Shown here: positions 1-11,201 of the stretch, piece by piece
Position numbering within the stretch: position 1 is the stretch's first letter
Layout: every line of letters starts with the position of its first letter
Assembly (NCBI GenBank): GCA_019648995.1
Contig: BLXT01004995.1
Location: 1,816,903-1,845,925, forward strand
Length of the DNA stretch: 29,023 nucleotides
Source of the DNA: Plakobranchus ocellatus
Lineage: Eukaryota > Mollusca > Gastropoda > Plakobranchidae
Reading direction: 5' to 3'
Notes under the pieces: generated by a model
What the model was told of the DNA's origin: nothing
Seen by the model: only the letters and a program-made list of their open reading frames with translations
The model's database searches: none
Program-made: the position numbers and the translations under genes

Positions 1-363
1 CTTCTGATGCTAATAATAATAATAGTGAAACGTTTTCATTCACGCACTGGAGCAAAGCTTTCAGCCAGCCAACACAAAGGAAGAGTGGAGAGACAAATCA
101 CATAAAAACGCACGCCTGCATTGTCTCCTAAGCTAGCCCAACGATGCACGGACTGCTCAAGGCGAATGATAAAATTATTAAAATTGATAGCACTTGGCAG
201 TGCTGCATAGGTATCGAAAGTTATAGGTATTGTACGATCGGCTCCGATATCTCGTCAATAGGCCCAAGACCTATCAAAGGGAGAAAAAAACTACCGCACC
301 CTACCATACAAGTAAAAAAAAAGATCAAAAGAAAATCGGATTTTGGAGGGTTAATTTTGTTTT

Positions 364-443
364 TTTCCCGACTTTTTCCCGAGTTCCCGACCCATCACAA
401 AATTCCCGACTTTTTCCCGATTTCCCGACCCGGTGGGGACCCT
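364..443 (-). mobile_element. Possible hAT-like element end with internal CCCGAC repeats
   Basis: Read on the minus strand it begins CAGGGTCCCCACCGGG, a CAGGG-type hAT terminus. It is followed by two copies, 38 bp apart, of a sequence built from TCGGGAAAAAGTCGGGAA (plus-strand cores at 367 and 405). Subterminal repeats of this kind are usual in non-autonomous hAT elements. The opposite end was not found in the window, so this is probably a truncated copy. Confidence 0.35.
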
Positions 444-605
444 GATAATATTTTGAGAGTATTTCACCGAATTTCAGCTACTTACTTCTTTATGTGGAGA
501 ACTTCTATAGATATGCTTTTTTCAGAGATGTTCTGTACTTAAGGCTTGAGGAATTTCTACTTCTTCACTTTGATAATATTTTGAGAGTATTTCACTGAAT
601 TTCAG
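443..605 (+). repeat. 35-bp direct repeat pair
   Basis: The sequence starting TGATAATATTTTGAGAGT and ending GAATTTCAG occurs at 443-477 and again at 571-605 with one mismatch, 128 bp apart. The first copy begins at the inner edge of the hAT-like terminus. No coding role is seen. Confidence 0.7.
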
Positions 606-2243
606 TGGTGCAAATCACATCTCACTCATTTTGTGAGACTGTACATTCAATAAATTAAATCCCACAATATCTAAATGCTCTCGTCTCTGACCACAGCATG
701 CACTTTCTACAGCCAAACTAAATATCTCAGTTTGGTCACTCAAAAAAAAAATAATGTTAGTAAATGTTTTATCAAGAAAAAAAAATTTTAAAAAGAGCAG
801 ATAGGTAGGCCTATCAAGTTGTGAGAGGAAGGAGGTAAAGAGTTTTGAAAAGAAGAGAAAAAGACATTAAAAATGCAACAGCAAAAAAAAAGTAGAAAGA
901 AACCGACAACTACAACATCAACATCATCAGGTACCTTGTCTGGAACTGACATTGGCGATCATGTTCCGCCACTAATACCTATTCTCAGTTAACCTTATGA
1001 AGTTGTTATTGCTACTGTTGCCTATTGCCCATGACTTAAGATTTTCAATTTATAAAAGTTATTCTTTGTCTACCTCTACTGTGTTTGCCTTCAATCTTTC
1101 CAGTGATTGTTAAGTGTTCTAAACCCTTATGTCAGCAAATATGGCCTAAAAATTGTAATTGCCACTGTCTTATGGTTTTAATTAATGATCGCTTCAGAAC
1201 CAATTCATTTGACAGCTACAACAATGTCCACAAAAAAAAAAAGAAAAAAACACAACAAATAATATTCAAAATATTTCAAATCATTTTGTTATTTCTAAAG
1301 ATGTGCACATGTGAAATATGAAGAAATAAAATGAAAAAAAAAAAAAGCAGATGGTTCAGTTAAATACTCAGGACTCAGTTTTTTTTACAATATACTACAA
1401 TACATGAACAAAAATATGAATGATTTTTATTATTGAATTACTTCTTCTAAACTGACCTTTATCTAGTAGCACTCTAGCACATAACCTTTAAAATGCCTAT
1501 AAGCTGTATTGGTTATGCCACAGTGTAAACAGATGGAAAACAATAGGCAAGAGAGAACAAAGGAGCTGCTTTTTTTGGGAACATCAATGCCACACTAACT
1601 TTTAAGACCAATTTATAATAATACTACAGCAGCTTACTTATGCCCAATTCTTTTCTCTACACATTATTGTGGGATTTGCATGTAAAAAGCGTTCAGTTTA
1701 AGTGGCTACATGTAGATGAAAAAGTATTAAAAGCCTAATAAGAGTTTCTGTTTTTCTTTTCATGTATATTTTTTATAAAATAAATTTTATCAATACCCAA
1801 TATAGCTAGAAATTTTTTGATAACTTGAAGAAAAAAAAACTGCTTCATCGAGAGTAAAATTCAGTGCAATCATTATTTCTAGTTTTCATACGACTTAGTA
1901 ATTCAAAATTTTCTGTACAATGTAGAAATAAAGCAGAGTAATGATTATACATACAGAACTGATTTAATGGATTTGTGCTCCATTCTTCAATATCACTTAA
2001 GTGCTCTTTCCCTTAACTTATAAATTCTTTTCTTTCCAAATGAATTTTTAGATCAGACTCCTGTAAACTGAAGTGTAAAATATATGTTGAACTAAAAGAT
2101 CCATACAAAACAATTTACTGACTCAAAAAATCATACATCTGTATTAATAATTTAACATGGAATGGGGTCACATGTTATGCTGTTTTGTTTTATTTTTTCT
2201 TCTGATCACTCATAAATGTATTTTGATGATTTTCCCATTTCAG
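606..2243. other. Non-coding AT-rich stretch, left part
   Basis: Apart from the weak small ORF at 873-992, I see only AT-rich sequence with A-runs and no recognisable repeat or RNA gene. Confidence 0.6.
873..992 (+). CDS. Possible 39-residue small ORF, unidentified
   Basis: The frame starts MQQQKKSRKKPTTTT and continues STSSGTLSGTDIGDHV, ending PPLIPILS before TAA. A lysine-rich start, a Thr/Ser run and a hydrophobic proline-containing end make it look less random than neighbouring frames. It could be a small ORF or the end of an exon, but there is no clear acceptor with a pyrimidine tract upstream, and in-frame TGA lies at 846. No family is recognised; chance is quite possible. Confidence 0.15.
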   Translation: MQQQKKSRKKPTTTTSTSSGTLSGTDIGDHVPPLIPILS

Positions 2244-2369
2244 GTTGCAGGCTTTGATGAAAAAAATGTAACAGTTTGTGACTTTTTTCCCGACAGACCT
2301 ACTAACTTTGATGAAAAAAGCGGCAGATTTCACTTTAAAGTCAAGTCCCTCCTCAAGTTAGTGTCATAA
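2244..2369 (+). CDS. Possible terminal exon of an unidentified plus-strand gene
   Basis: After a good 3' splice site (TTTTCCCATTTCAG ending at 2243), a phase-0 frame reads VAGFDEKNVTVCDFFPDRP, then TNFDEKSGRFHFKVKSLLKL and ends VS with TAA at 2367-2369. The composition (mixed charged and aromatic residues, no low complexity) looks more like real protein than its surroundings, and AATAAA follows at 2383-2388, 14 nt after the stop. If real, it is the 41-residue end of a gene whose other exons lie to the left, converging on NCOA6. I do not recognise the family. The alternative is a chance open stretch in AT-rich DNA, and no supporting upstream exon was found in 1-2200. Confidence 0.3.
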   Translation, partial: VAGFDEKNVTVCDFFPDRPTNFDEKSGRFHFKVKSLLKLVS

Positions 2370-4299
2370 AAATAATAACAATAATAAATATACAGCTTGT
2401 ACAACTTAATAATATGAAAGAAGCTATGGGTACTTAATATAGCATTCAACCTAATGCATCAGTTCTGCAGCTTACTCAAAGATAGGGTAAAATTCAGACA
2501 TCACAATAAAAAGTATTAGACTATTAGTTCTAAGTGTAACATTATACTGTAGATTATTTCCCTTTTTTTGCAACAATTTTTTAAAACCTGCATTATTCAG
2601 AAATTTATGAGCAGACAACAGAGCAACATATTCATACTACTTCATATTACATTGTGTAAACATTTTCTTTTCTGGGGTTAAAGGAAGGTTTGCTTGTGTA
2701 CAGGTAGTCATTGCTCCTTTTATCCATCCTTTGCAATTGGAACTTGTCATTACTAGAAGTTGTTGATGGTAGCATTGAAAAAAAAAAAATGAAAGAGAGA
2801 GGCTTTTATGAATTTGGATCCCTTTTAAACAACAATAAATAACTAGGCTCAAAATATCTCACTTAAAAAATGCTTCAAACGTGATTGAGTTAAGAATTTA
2901 TAGCTAGTTATATATTTACACATAAATATAAAAATATGTACATTCACTGCACAAACTTCCAACAAGGCATTCAAATTCAAAGATAATAGAACAAATGTAA
3001 CTGGGTGAAATGCCTGAAAAGATTTAATTTTCCTTTAACTCACTTTGAATAAACATATCTTAAATCTTTCTGTACACTAAAACAACAATACAGGTGCGCT
3101 AAATTAATTACTTAATGAAACATTTAAAAAAAAATAACTCTGCAGTAAAGATAATCAAGTATTTCGTATTTACACATTACATTATGCATCAAACACAATG
3201 ACACACATCTCAATAATAACAATGGTACCGCCAACAGGATTTGGAGAAAGCAGGTAAGAATATGAAAGGAAAAAAAAACTATATCACAAACCAAATCACA
3301 CCAAATGTAACAGGTAATTTATTCTGTTAGTGTTGGTTTTGTCAGAATAAAAATTTCAAGGAGTTGAAAAATATTTCTGCTGTCCCACATTAACTCAACC
3401 CATGTATTATTAAAGACAGGCAGTCATAACTACCCAACTGTGTATATAATATTCAGGCAAATTTATTATGTTCATAATATATACACATAATTATTTACAT
3501 CAAGGTATGAAAATATAAGGAACTTTTTGGATCCTTTTCTCTTTTTCTTTTTACAGCAGGCTGAAGAAAAAAAGAGTACTTGTCAAGTAAATCATCATAT
3601 TGAAATGGGCGGGTGACATGTTAGAACAAATATCAAAGAGAAAAACTACCCTGGCTTCGCAGTTTTGGTAGAAATTCATCTAAAAGTAAAATATGATTTG
3701 TGAAAATGAGAGAGGGGAAAGGCCGAAATATGTGTGAACAACTGTTTTATGATCTATAGAGGGGGGGAAAAAAAGACAAAACAATAAAGGCACACTCAAG
3801 AAGTCAATTTAAACAATCAAAAAAACATGGTACCATTTTTTTCATACATTTCTTCTCTTAGCTTGGCAAGCTTTAAAGAGGAGGAAATTTTATATAAACC
3901 CATACGCTCTTTTCAAAGCTAATCTATATATGGAATTTGCTCTTCTGATTTCAATGGTTTTCTTGAATTCCAACAACATACAAAACCCAGACACTAAAGA
4001 GGTTCCAATTTCAAAGTACAGAATGGTTCTTTTTTCACTTAAAAAATTTCTCAAGTCTGAGATCCTTGAAGTTGAACTAACCTCATAAATTCTTTTGGCT
4101 AGGGCTGTATTTAAATTTAAAAAAGGAAAAGAAAAGTCTAACCATAAATTCATGCTTGTGCTGATCACTTAATATCTGAACGCCCTATCCTTGCAAAAAA
4201 GCTTTTTTCCAAAACAAAATACTCTAAGATATGTTTTTTTTTATTTTTTTTTTTTTATTTGCTTTGTTTCTATTGATCCTTCTTTCTTCTCTCACTTAT
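2370..4299. other. Non-coding AT-rich stretch
   Basis: Long polyA and polyT runs and scattered stops in all frames. I saw no convincing gene, repeat unit or RNA. Confidence 0.6.
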
Positions 4300-4640
4300 A
4301 TGGTAGATAACAAAACGAGACAAGAGCTGAGTGTCAGCAGCACAACTAGAGTCATCATTGTTTTGAGAGTGTCTGCTAGATGGTTGCTCCAGTGTCTAGT
4401 GGATGTCAGAAGAGCTGGTTGGTTTGGAGGCAATCTTATGAGGTGTCCAAACCACTAAATTCTGTTGATCTGTATTGCAGGGGTGGCATTGTTCCTGCTA
4501 TGTCTTCTATCATCTCATTTCTAACCTTGCCTCACATGGTCTTCTTTACTGATTTTGTCTGGCATCTCACCAGTCTCCAAAGGTCCAATTCCTCAAACAC
4601 TTTGTGGGAGATGGAAATAGATCATGCTGGCCAAAGGTGA
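4300..4640 (-). pseudogene. Decayed LINE (non-LTR retrotransposon) reverse-transcriptase C-terminal end
   Basis: The reverse complement encodes two frames typical of the C-terminal tail of non-LTR reverse-transcriptase polyproteins. From 4525 downward it reads VRNEMIEDIAGTMPPLQY. After a frameshift and an in-frame TAG it continues at 4454-4401 as WFGHLIRLPPNQPALLTS. The signature (VRNE.I, then about 20 residues, then RWFGHLIRMP) is characteristic of endonuclease/RT elements of LINE type. The frameshift and stop show that it is a dead fragment. The stretch is also less AT-rich than its flanks. Its clade and exact ends cannot be set from this piece. It lies between NCOA6 and the left edge of the window, in the same orientation as NCOA6. 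Confidence 0.7.
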
Positions 4641-5039
4641 AGCTGTGACTTGCTTAGCAGGCCAACAAAGGATGCAACAATTACCCAAGCAAACAAAGAA
4701 AGATACAAACTAAAAAAAACTGACTCTTCTTAGATATAGACAAAAGGAGCAAAATAGTTTTTGATTTAATGACCTTTGAATGAAAAACTAATAAAAGCTG
4801 ACAAAAACGCATGCAACAAAAATATATTCCATCCAAAATCTTTTTCTTATCCATTAGAGAACTTTAAAAATTATTACAATTACATAAAATGACATGTCAG
4901 GTTTTTAGTCTACCTACGGAATTAACACCATTTTCATTCTTGCAAAGCTACATTAAATATGACTTGGCTATTGCTTGCGGACTAAGTTCAAGACTGTCCA
5001 CTTACTTCTACCTCAGAAAAGAAAGGAGGAATTAAAACC

Positions 5040-5184
5040 CAGGGATGCCAGTGGCCTCTGACAAAAAAGCAGGAAACTTATATAGTTTTCTCAAAGCTAT
5101 GGTTAAAATATAATTGACTTTTAAGTAATAAAAATGAGGCAAAAAGTCGGAAATCCTGATTAAATCGGAAAACTGACATCCCTG
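5040..5184. mobile_element. Short hAT-like MITE with terminal inverted repeats
   Basis: The 145-bp element starts CAGGGATGCCAGT and ends ACTGACATCCCTG, 13-bp terminal inverted repeats with one mismatch. The direct repeat AAAACC lies immediately outside both ends (5034-5039 and 5185-5190). Ends of the form CAGGG are typical of hAT elements, whose target duplications are usually 8 bp; here only 6 bp match. It has no coding capacity, so it is non-autonomous. Confidence 0.6.
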
Positions 5185-7984
5185 AAAACCTTGTTTGCTT
5201 ATTATGTCTAAATTTTGTTACGCCTTTTGTACTAAATGCACATTCAAGTCAATCATGTACAATAAAACACCATTTTTAAAAGTAGCAACTCAATAGTAAA
5301 TACATTTTGAAGTATCACAGCAGCAAGTCAGAACTTGGTCTTCATTTGTCTGTGTTATCTTTGTTGTTGAACTTTGCGTCTCTTATTGGGATTCTGTTCT
5401 TGTGAAACATCTGTGAAGAACAATTGAGATGTTCATTTTATTCACAATGTGAGTAGTTTGATTATTTTATCTGAAAATATGAGCTATGATCTGAGACCAT
5501 GTCAAAACTTGTTTTAAAGGCTGGATTTAAATCCGATTGAATGAATTATTTTGTCAATGGAGAAATGTTTTTAAAATCTGTACTAAAATATTTTTGAAAC
5601 AAATATTTTCAAGTAACAACATTAAAGCATACAATATAAACAAGAGACTTGGAAAGTGTATGTCTTTTTTTATTATAATACTTCCTGTTCTAATTCTGTG
5701 CTATTGACAGGCAGAACCCAGTGTTTCATTACTATCATGAAGGCCCCCTCCTTTCAAACTTTAACATTTGAGATGCAGCCTTGATTAATTAGGTTTGATG
5801 AAAATCCAAGACAAAGAGTGGAACTTATTTCTTTTTAAAATTCTTGCGCCAAGTTTGTCCTTTTCTTTATTAAGTCTATACCAGATGAATAGAAAAATTG
5901 GACCAGACAAATAGACTGGAATAGAGAAGTTAGTCAGTTAAAATTATGAACCCTTTCTGTTAGTCTCACCGACTCCCCAAAAAATACGGACAGAAAAATC
6001 AGCTTTGCTTCTGCTACATCAAGAAGCTGGCATTTTCATAAATTTGAGTGGAAAGTCAGTGGAGTGATTGATTGGTGAGAAATTTAAGTTATGTCATGTA
6101 CGAAAGCTGTCAGCATGGTATTTAAAACATTGACAGACTTCCCCAAATTAGGTTGAAGCAGCCATAGCATCAAAGGAATTTTTTTTTAAAGTGTAAACTA
6201 ATACAGAGCAACCCAGCTTGACTTTCAATAAAGCCCGTGAGGCCTCTAGCATGGGAAGAGGTGAATTGATTACCAAAACTAGACAGCACTAACAGACAGG
6301 AAAAGCCAATCATACTCTGGCCTCTTGCATACAGTATTTACATTTTTGGAGATGCATTTAATTTTCCATTTGATTTGCAGACCATCTACAATGGTTCTAA
6401 TCAATCTTTCCATTGACCCCCACAGACAAATTCTACTCAAAATGCCTATATAAGCTGCAATAGGTCTAGATTCTAAATGATAATCTTAGTTTTTTAAAAA
6501 AATGGCAAGGAAAAAAAAAATGACGACAAACACACTTAACAGATTCACTCCATTCAGCTGCAGAAATGTATCCCCTAATTAGACCCCCCCCCCCAAAGGA
6601 GAGAGAAAAAAAGATTGAAGTGGGATAAACTGCACACTTTCTCAAGAAACTGAAGTTGGAGCCATGATGTTAGATTTGAACTAAGTAAGATACGCCTGAT
6701 GTTTACTAATTCTATGTTGTTTGGGCAACTAAAAAAAAAAAAAAAAAAAACACCTCTGACGTTATGTTCATCAAATCTATTTGCTGACAGGAATTGCTGG
6801 GGGGATGTTACTCTTCCAGACAAATTTGTCTGAGCACAATCATCTACATTTGATTCACAATATGTTCGGGCAAGTGTATAATTTTTTTTCTCACATCCAC
6901 ATTTGCCCACTTAAAATTAAGCTGACTTGCAATTCTAAAATTGTCCAACTGCCACTAGCGTCTGGATTTCCGGCAATTGCTGAAAAAGTAGCATCAGTAA
7001 TCTTTGCATTGTACCTTAGTAAATATTAGGCTTCTTTCAACAAATTGTACGATGCTTAACTGTATTTCAGATACTATGTTACATAAAATTAAAAGCAATA
7101 ATTAGTAATGTACACCAAGTGTCTTAACTATTCATGATGCAGCAAGACTCCCCCCACCCCACTAAAAGGCCAATTTAATTTATTCATCAAAATATTCTAC
7201 AGCTATAGCCCTTGTTTCATTTACAAGATATTTCAATAAATTTCCCCATGCTTGTCACAAAGAGATTGTTAGTGCAATCAGCAACAATCTTGGGTTTTCA
7301 CTTAAGAATTAAAAAGGTGTTTCACCTTAAAATAAAACGAGGGTTCATTTACAGATCTAGAAGCTTAAATATTAGTCCACTGGCTTCTTTAATGAGAATT
7401 TAAGCATGATTCATGTACAACCTTAATTATTTTTTTTTCTCCAATTCTTATCTGCTTTTCACTTTTAATAAGCACGGAAAGGACATCACATTTTATAGTC
7501 TCTTTGGTAGTCTTTTATGCTTTTTCAGTACAAGTTTTTATGACATCCTTTCAACCCCATTTTTCTATTCAACCCCTCACATACACACTCAAAGAAAAAA
7601 GCAGTTGTTTTTTCATAGAATACCTGTTTTGCCCTTCTAACCCTGCATAATACTTAGAAAACTTAATATCATGGATAGAAGAGAGGTGAGATTACAGAAG
7701 CAAGAGAGTATTGTTATCCTCTTTGTTTTCGTTTTTTGGTAAATCAACACTTCCTTATATCTCTGTAATATCAATAATATTGTGTCTTTCATATTAATAT
7801 ATGAGCCATTTTCAAAAGGTCAAATAAGAGACCTGACAAGCACATCCATTTTCAAATTTGATTAAAAACCCAGAAAACTTTGCCTTCTTGAAAACAAGAC
7901 CATGCAGTTTCATAAAAACACAGGCAAAAGGTAGTTTTTAAGTTTAATATGAATTTATCTTCATTTGTTCAGCCTTTGCCAAAT
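5185..7984. other. Non-coding AT-rich stretch between the MITE and the repeat chain
   Basis: It contains homopolymer runs (polyC near 6585, polyA near 6735) and a small hairpin AAGGTGTTTCACCTT near 7315. Short open stretches lack protein-like composition. Nothing else was recognised. Confidence 0.6.
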
Positions 7985-9086
7985 CTTCCTGATGTTACAG
8001 GTGACACAAATATGTAGTAATATTTCCTTCTTTCTACAAAGATTTTAGGGGGGAAACCACATCTTCTAAAAAGACAAGACTTAGTTTTTACCTTCACAGT
8101 CCTTTGCTAAGAGACATGTAATTTGTGTCATTGTAACATCCGGAAGAAATAGATTATTTTTTTGTTTATTATTTCAACATTATTGCTTCTTTCTTGTAAA
8201 ATATATAACATAATTGTACATTTATTCCAACCTGAGAAATAATTATCAGTTATATTTCGTAGAGCCAAAGAAGAAAATGCTCCCCAACTCATTATGCTTC
8301 TGGATGTTACTGTGACAAAAATTTGTGTCATTGTGACATACAGAACAAACTGGTGATAATTTTATTGCTTATTTCAAAATTGTTGGTTTTTTCTTTTAAA
8401 ATATATAACATAATTATGCCGACCTGATAAATAATCAGTTTTATTTCTTTGAGTTCAAAATCAAGAAAGAAAATGTTCACCCTGCTTCCAGATGTTACTG
8501 TGACAAAAATTTGTGTCACTGTCACATACGGAACAAAGCATTATGAGATAGAAAATGCCTTGTTGCTTAAATTATAAATATACCTAATACTTTTATGAGA
8601 ATTTTCTGATACATATTACGTGGCAAAAGTATGTTTATACCTATTATTATGGATTTTCATTCTAAATCATACTGTAATAAGTTTTATTGTGTCATAACAT
8701 CCAGAAGAAGAAGAAGAAAGTTTTTTTTTTTTACTTCAACCTTATCAATCCTTTTGGGTATAGCAAAAAAAATAATGCACCGTAGATTAATTACCTACTA
8801 TTCCTGTATAGGGGCCTAAAGATGCTGAGTAAAAAAAAACAAAAAACCTTTTGCTTCCAAATGTTACAGTGACATAAATTTGTGTCATTTAACATCTGGA
8901 ATCAGAATATTTTGTTAATGGATTCAATTTACCTGCAAAAATTGAAAACGCTTCTGTAGTGTATACATAGTCAAGTATTCTTTAAGAAACAGCTAAAAAT
9001 AAAATTATTTAAATATTTTGCAAATTAATCTTCTGTAAGTCTTCTAGTCTTCCGGATGTTAAAACTCCTATAAGGTGACACAAATC
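7985..9086. repeat. Chain of related repeat units with palindromic junctions (MITE array)
   Basis: A motif of the form CTTCCGGATGTTACTGTGAC followed by AAATTTGTGTCA and its inverse (TGTAACATCCGGAAG) recurs at 7985-8011, 8122-8145, 8296-8347, 8483-8535, 8685-8709, 8852-8902 and 9049-9086. Three of these (8296, 8483, 8852) contain both halves and are near-perfect palindromes of about 50 bp. The sequences between 8146-8295 and 8348-8482 are clearly related to each other (shared AAAATATATAACATAATT and other blocks), so part of this is a tandem array with a period near 190 bp. It is best read as inverted-repeat elements joined end to end. There is no coding capacity. Confidence 0.75.
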
Positions 9087-9382
9087 AAAAAGAAACTTGT
9101 TTTATACTTTTTGTTCATACTATTGTGAAACAGAGAACTAAACACGGAAGTAAATACTGCTCCAGCATTTTAGGACAACACTGACTACACAAAGAATGCC
9201 AGAGAGGATGATAATCAGACACGCTTCTGTACGTTATGGAATGACAGAAACCAAACAGATTTTTTCCTGCAAAGCTGAGAGATTAACTGGGGTTAATAAA
9301 TTGTTTTCTTTTATTAATACATTTAAAAAAATAAATGAAACTGAGAAAAACCAAATCTTTCAAGATGATACTATTCCATGTA

Positions 9383-10037
9383 TTTATTTTCAAGTAAAAA
9401 AATAGTAGGCATTAATGAAATAAAGCATAACGGCCGGCAGCATTTACTTTGATGTGTTGTGCTATATCGGCACTTTAGACGTTTCTGTAGTATTTTGGAG
9501 TTTGGTATACATATTTTTTCAAAACATGAAACACCTTTTAATTGATTTGCAAACATTTAAATAGAAGAAAACATACATGAAGGAGAGGCATATATTTTTA
9601 TCAGGTTTTGTTCGGGGAAAAATGGCCTAATAGCTGCACATAATGACGCAGTGTTTCATAAAGAAAATATGAATCAACACAATATTAAGTATATTGTCTC
9701 TGACTCTATCTATCACATCCTTTAAATGCTCACCCATTCTTTTTATGTTTAAGCATTCTACAGAGAATATAGCGTGTATTGAAAATAGTAATTGAAGATT
9801 GACCTTTAGAGAATGACTCATATAAAAAAACAAAGCCAAGGAGGGATAAATGCTCTCTGGTTCCTATGTTCTGCATCTTCTCATGGTCTTCCACAACCAT
9901 TTCATGACTAGTATGAAATCCTAAATCTTTGAGCTCTGCTCACACTCTTTGCAATGATATTTCATATCTTCCATCATAAAGATCTGATAAATAATGTTGG
10001 ACTATGGGCTATTACATTTTCATACTGTGAAAATTTT
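9383..10037 (-). other. Probable NCOA6 3' UTR with candidate polyadenylation signals
   Basis: This is non-coding AT-rich sequence directly after the NCOA6 stop. On the minus strand the first polyadenylation-type hexamers are ATTAAA at 9542-9537 and AATAAA at 9388-9383, which would give a 3' UTR of roughly 0.5-0.7 kb. No other coding frame is convincing here. The true cleavage site cannot be read from sequence alone. Confidence 0.4.
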
Positions 10038-10360
10038 TTATGAAGTATTCAGGAAGGCAGCAAACCCACCTTTAGTTCGAACAGCGCGTGTTGATCTTTT
10101 AACCCCAGAACCTGCTGCCTCAGAGTTAGTCAAACCCCCATGATCTGATGCATGTTTGCCATGGCCCGCTACATGTCCTGTTCCTGTGGTAGCTGAAGAT
10201 ACTGTATTGTGAGAAGATGATGTAATTGGATCTGTCGATGCCGTTGGCACAACACTAGAGGGCATTGTAGAGGTGGATGCTGTGCCAGCTGCTGCCTCTT
10301 CATCTGAGGGCTTGTTCTTGCTGCGTGTACGTCCACTCAGGATGGGGGTGTCAAAATAAG
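10038..10360 (-). CDS. NCOA6: NCOA6 terminal coding exon 5 (residues 2349-2455, stop)
   Basis: The exon begins after the acceptor CCCCCCTGGTCAG at 10361. The split codon A/CT (Thr2349) joins SLDQ of exon 4 to YFDTPILSGRTRSKNK, and the protein ends VKRSTRAVRTKGGFAAFLNTS with TAA at 10038-10040. Two basic motifs, GRTRSKNK (2358-2365) and KRSTRAVRTK (2436-2445), separated by an acidic and Ser/Thr/Gly/His-rich linker, resemble the paired GRRNSR and KRSSRP motifs at the vertebrate C-terminus. This supports both the family call and the end of the gene. The exon extends well upstream of the first ATG in this frame (10265), which is internal and not a start. Confidence 0.87.
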
Positions 10361-11201
10361 CTGACCAGGGGGGAGAAGAACATTTGGTTTCTATTAATTT
10401 GAGTGTGAGTTATAAATATGTTATAATCAGAAGTGCTCTCTGTAAACTTCCTTTTGCTCTATTTTATTGCGACAACAAACATTTTATAGAATCCTACAAT
10501 ACTAGAAATGTATCCCCTTTTACCTTCCCCTAATAACGCATTTTTTTCCCTTAAAAAATTTTTTTAAAGGGAAGCTGATCATGAAACACTTTTTTTTCCC
10601 ACTTCCATTGGAAAACACCTGTGTTTGTCTCATTTATTAGAGCAAAAGAAAAGCTACCATAATATGATATATATGAGAATTAAAAACAGAAAAGGGCACT
10701 TATTAATTTGTTTCTAAGAGTACTGTTGTTGCCCATCTGGATAATAGATATGGGTGCCAGTCGTCCACAGGTAAGAATGGATCGTACATAAAAAAAAATT
10801 AACAATACTCAACACAAATTCAAAGCCAAGAGAAGTGATAGAAAAATTCATTTTTTTTCATGGAGTAGCAACATGCACTTAAAGAAATCAATCGATGAGA
10901 AAACCTTTTCCTTTCATACTTGAAGTTGCTTTAGAAATGGATTGTTTACAAGAAAATTCTAAGCAAGGTATGCCAAGATAAACTGCATTTAACTCCGCTT
11001 AAAATGAACTTTTTTACTTTTCCTCTTTATCTTATTGCAAGGCTCTGGATTATAATTATAACCAACATTACACACATTACATCTCTGATTCTGCTTAATC
11101 CAAAATAAATGTATATGTAAACTATCAGCACAGTTTCTATACTAACATGTATAAAATAAACATTGATGTAATGTAGTGTAGCAACTTAATGGTTATAATA
11201 T

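Noticed and set aside
144..542. 132-residue plus-strand ORF
   Set aside because: It runs through the hAT-like repeat end and the first direct repeat; the Phe/Pro/Arg pattern comes from TTCCCGA repeats.
2283..2292. TTTTTTCCCGAC as another copy of the 364-443 repeat
   Set aside because: Only about 10 bases match, without the neighbouring repeat context, and the match lies in the candidate exon.
4231..4640. Plus-strand ORFs over the LINE remnant
   Set aside because: The recognisable protein signature is on the opposite strand; the plus frames are shadows.
8128..8525. Two overlapping minus-strand ORFs with similar proteins (tandem gene pair)
   Set aside because: Their similarity follows from the underlying repeat units and palindromes; composition is not protein-like and there are no gene signals.
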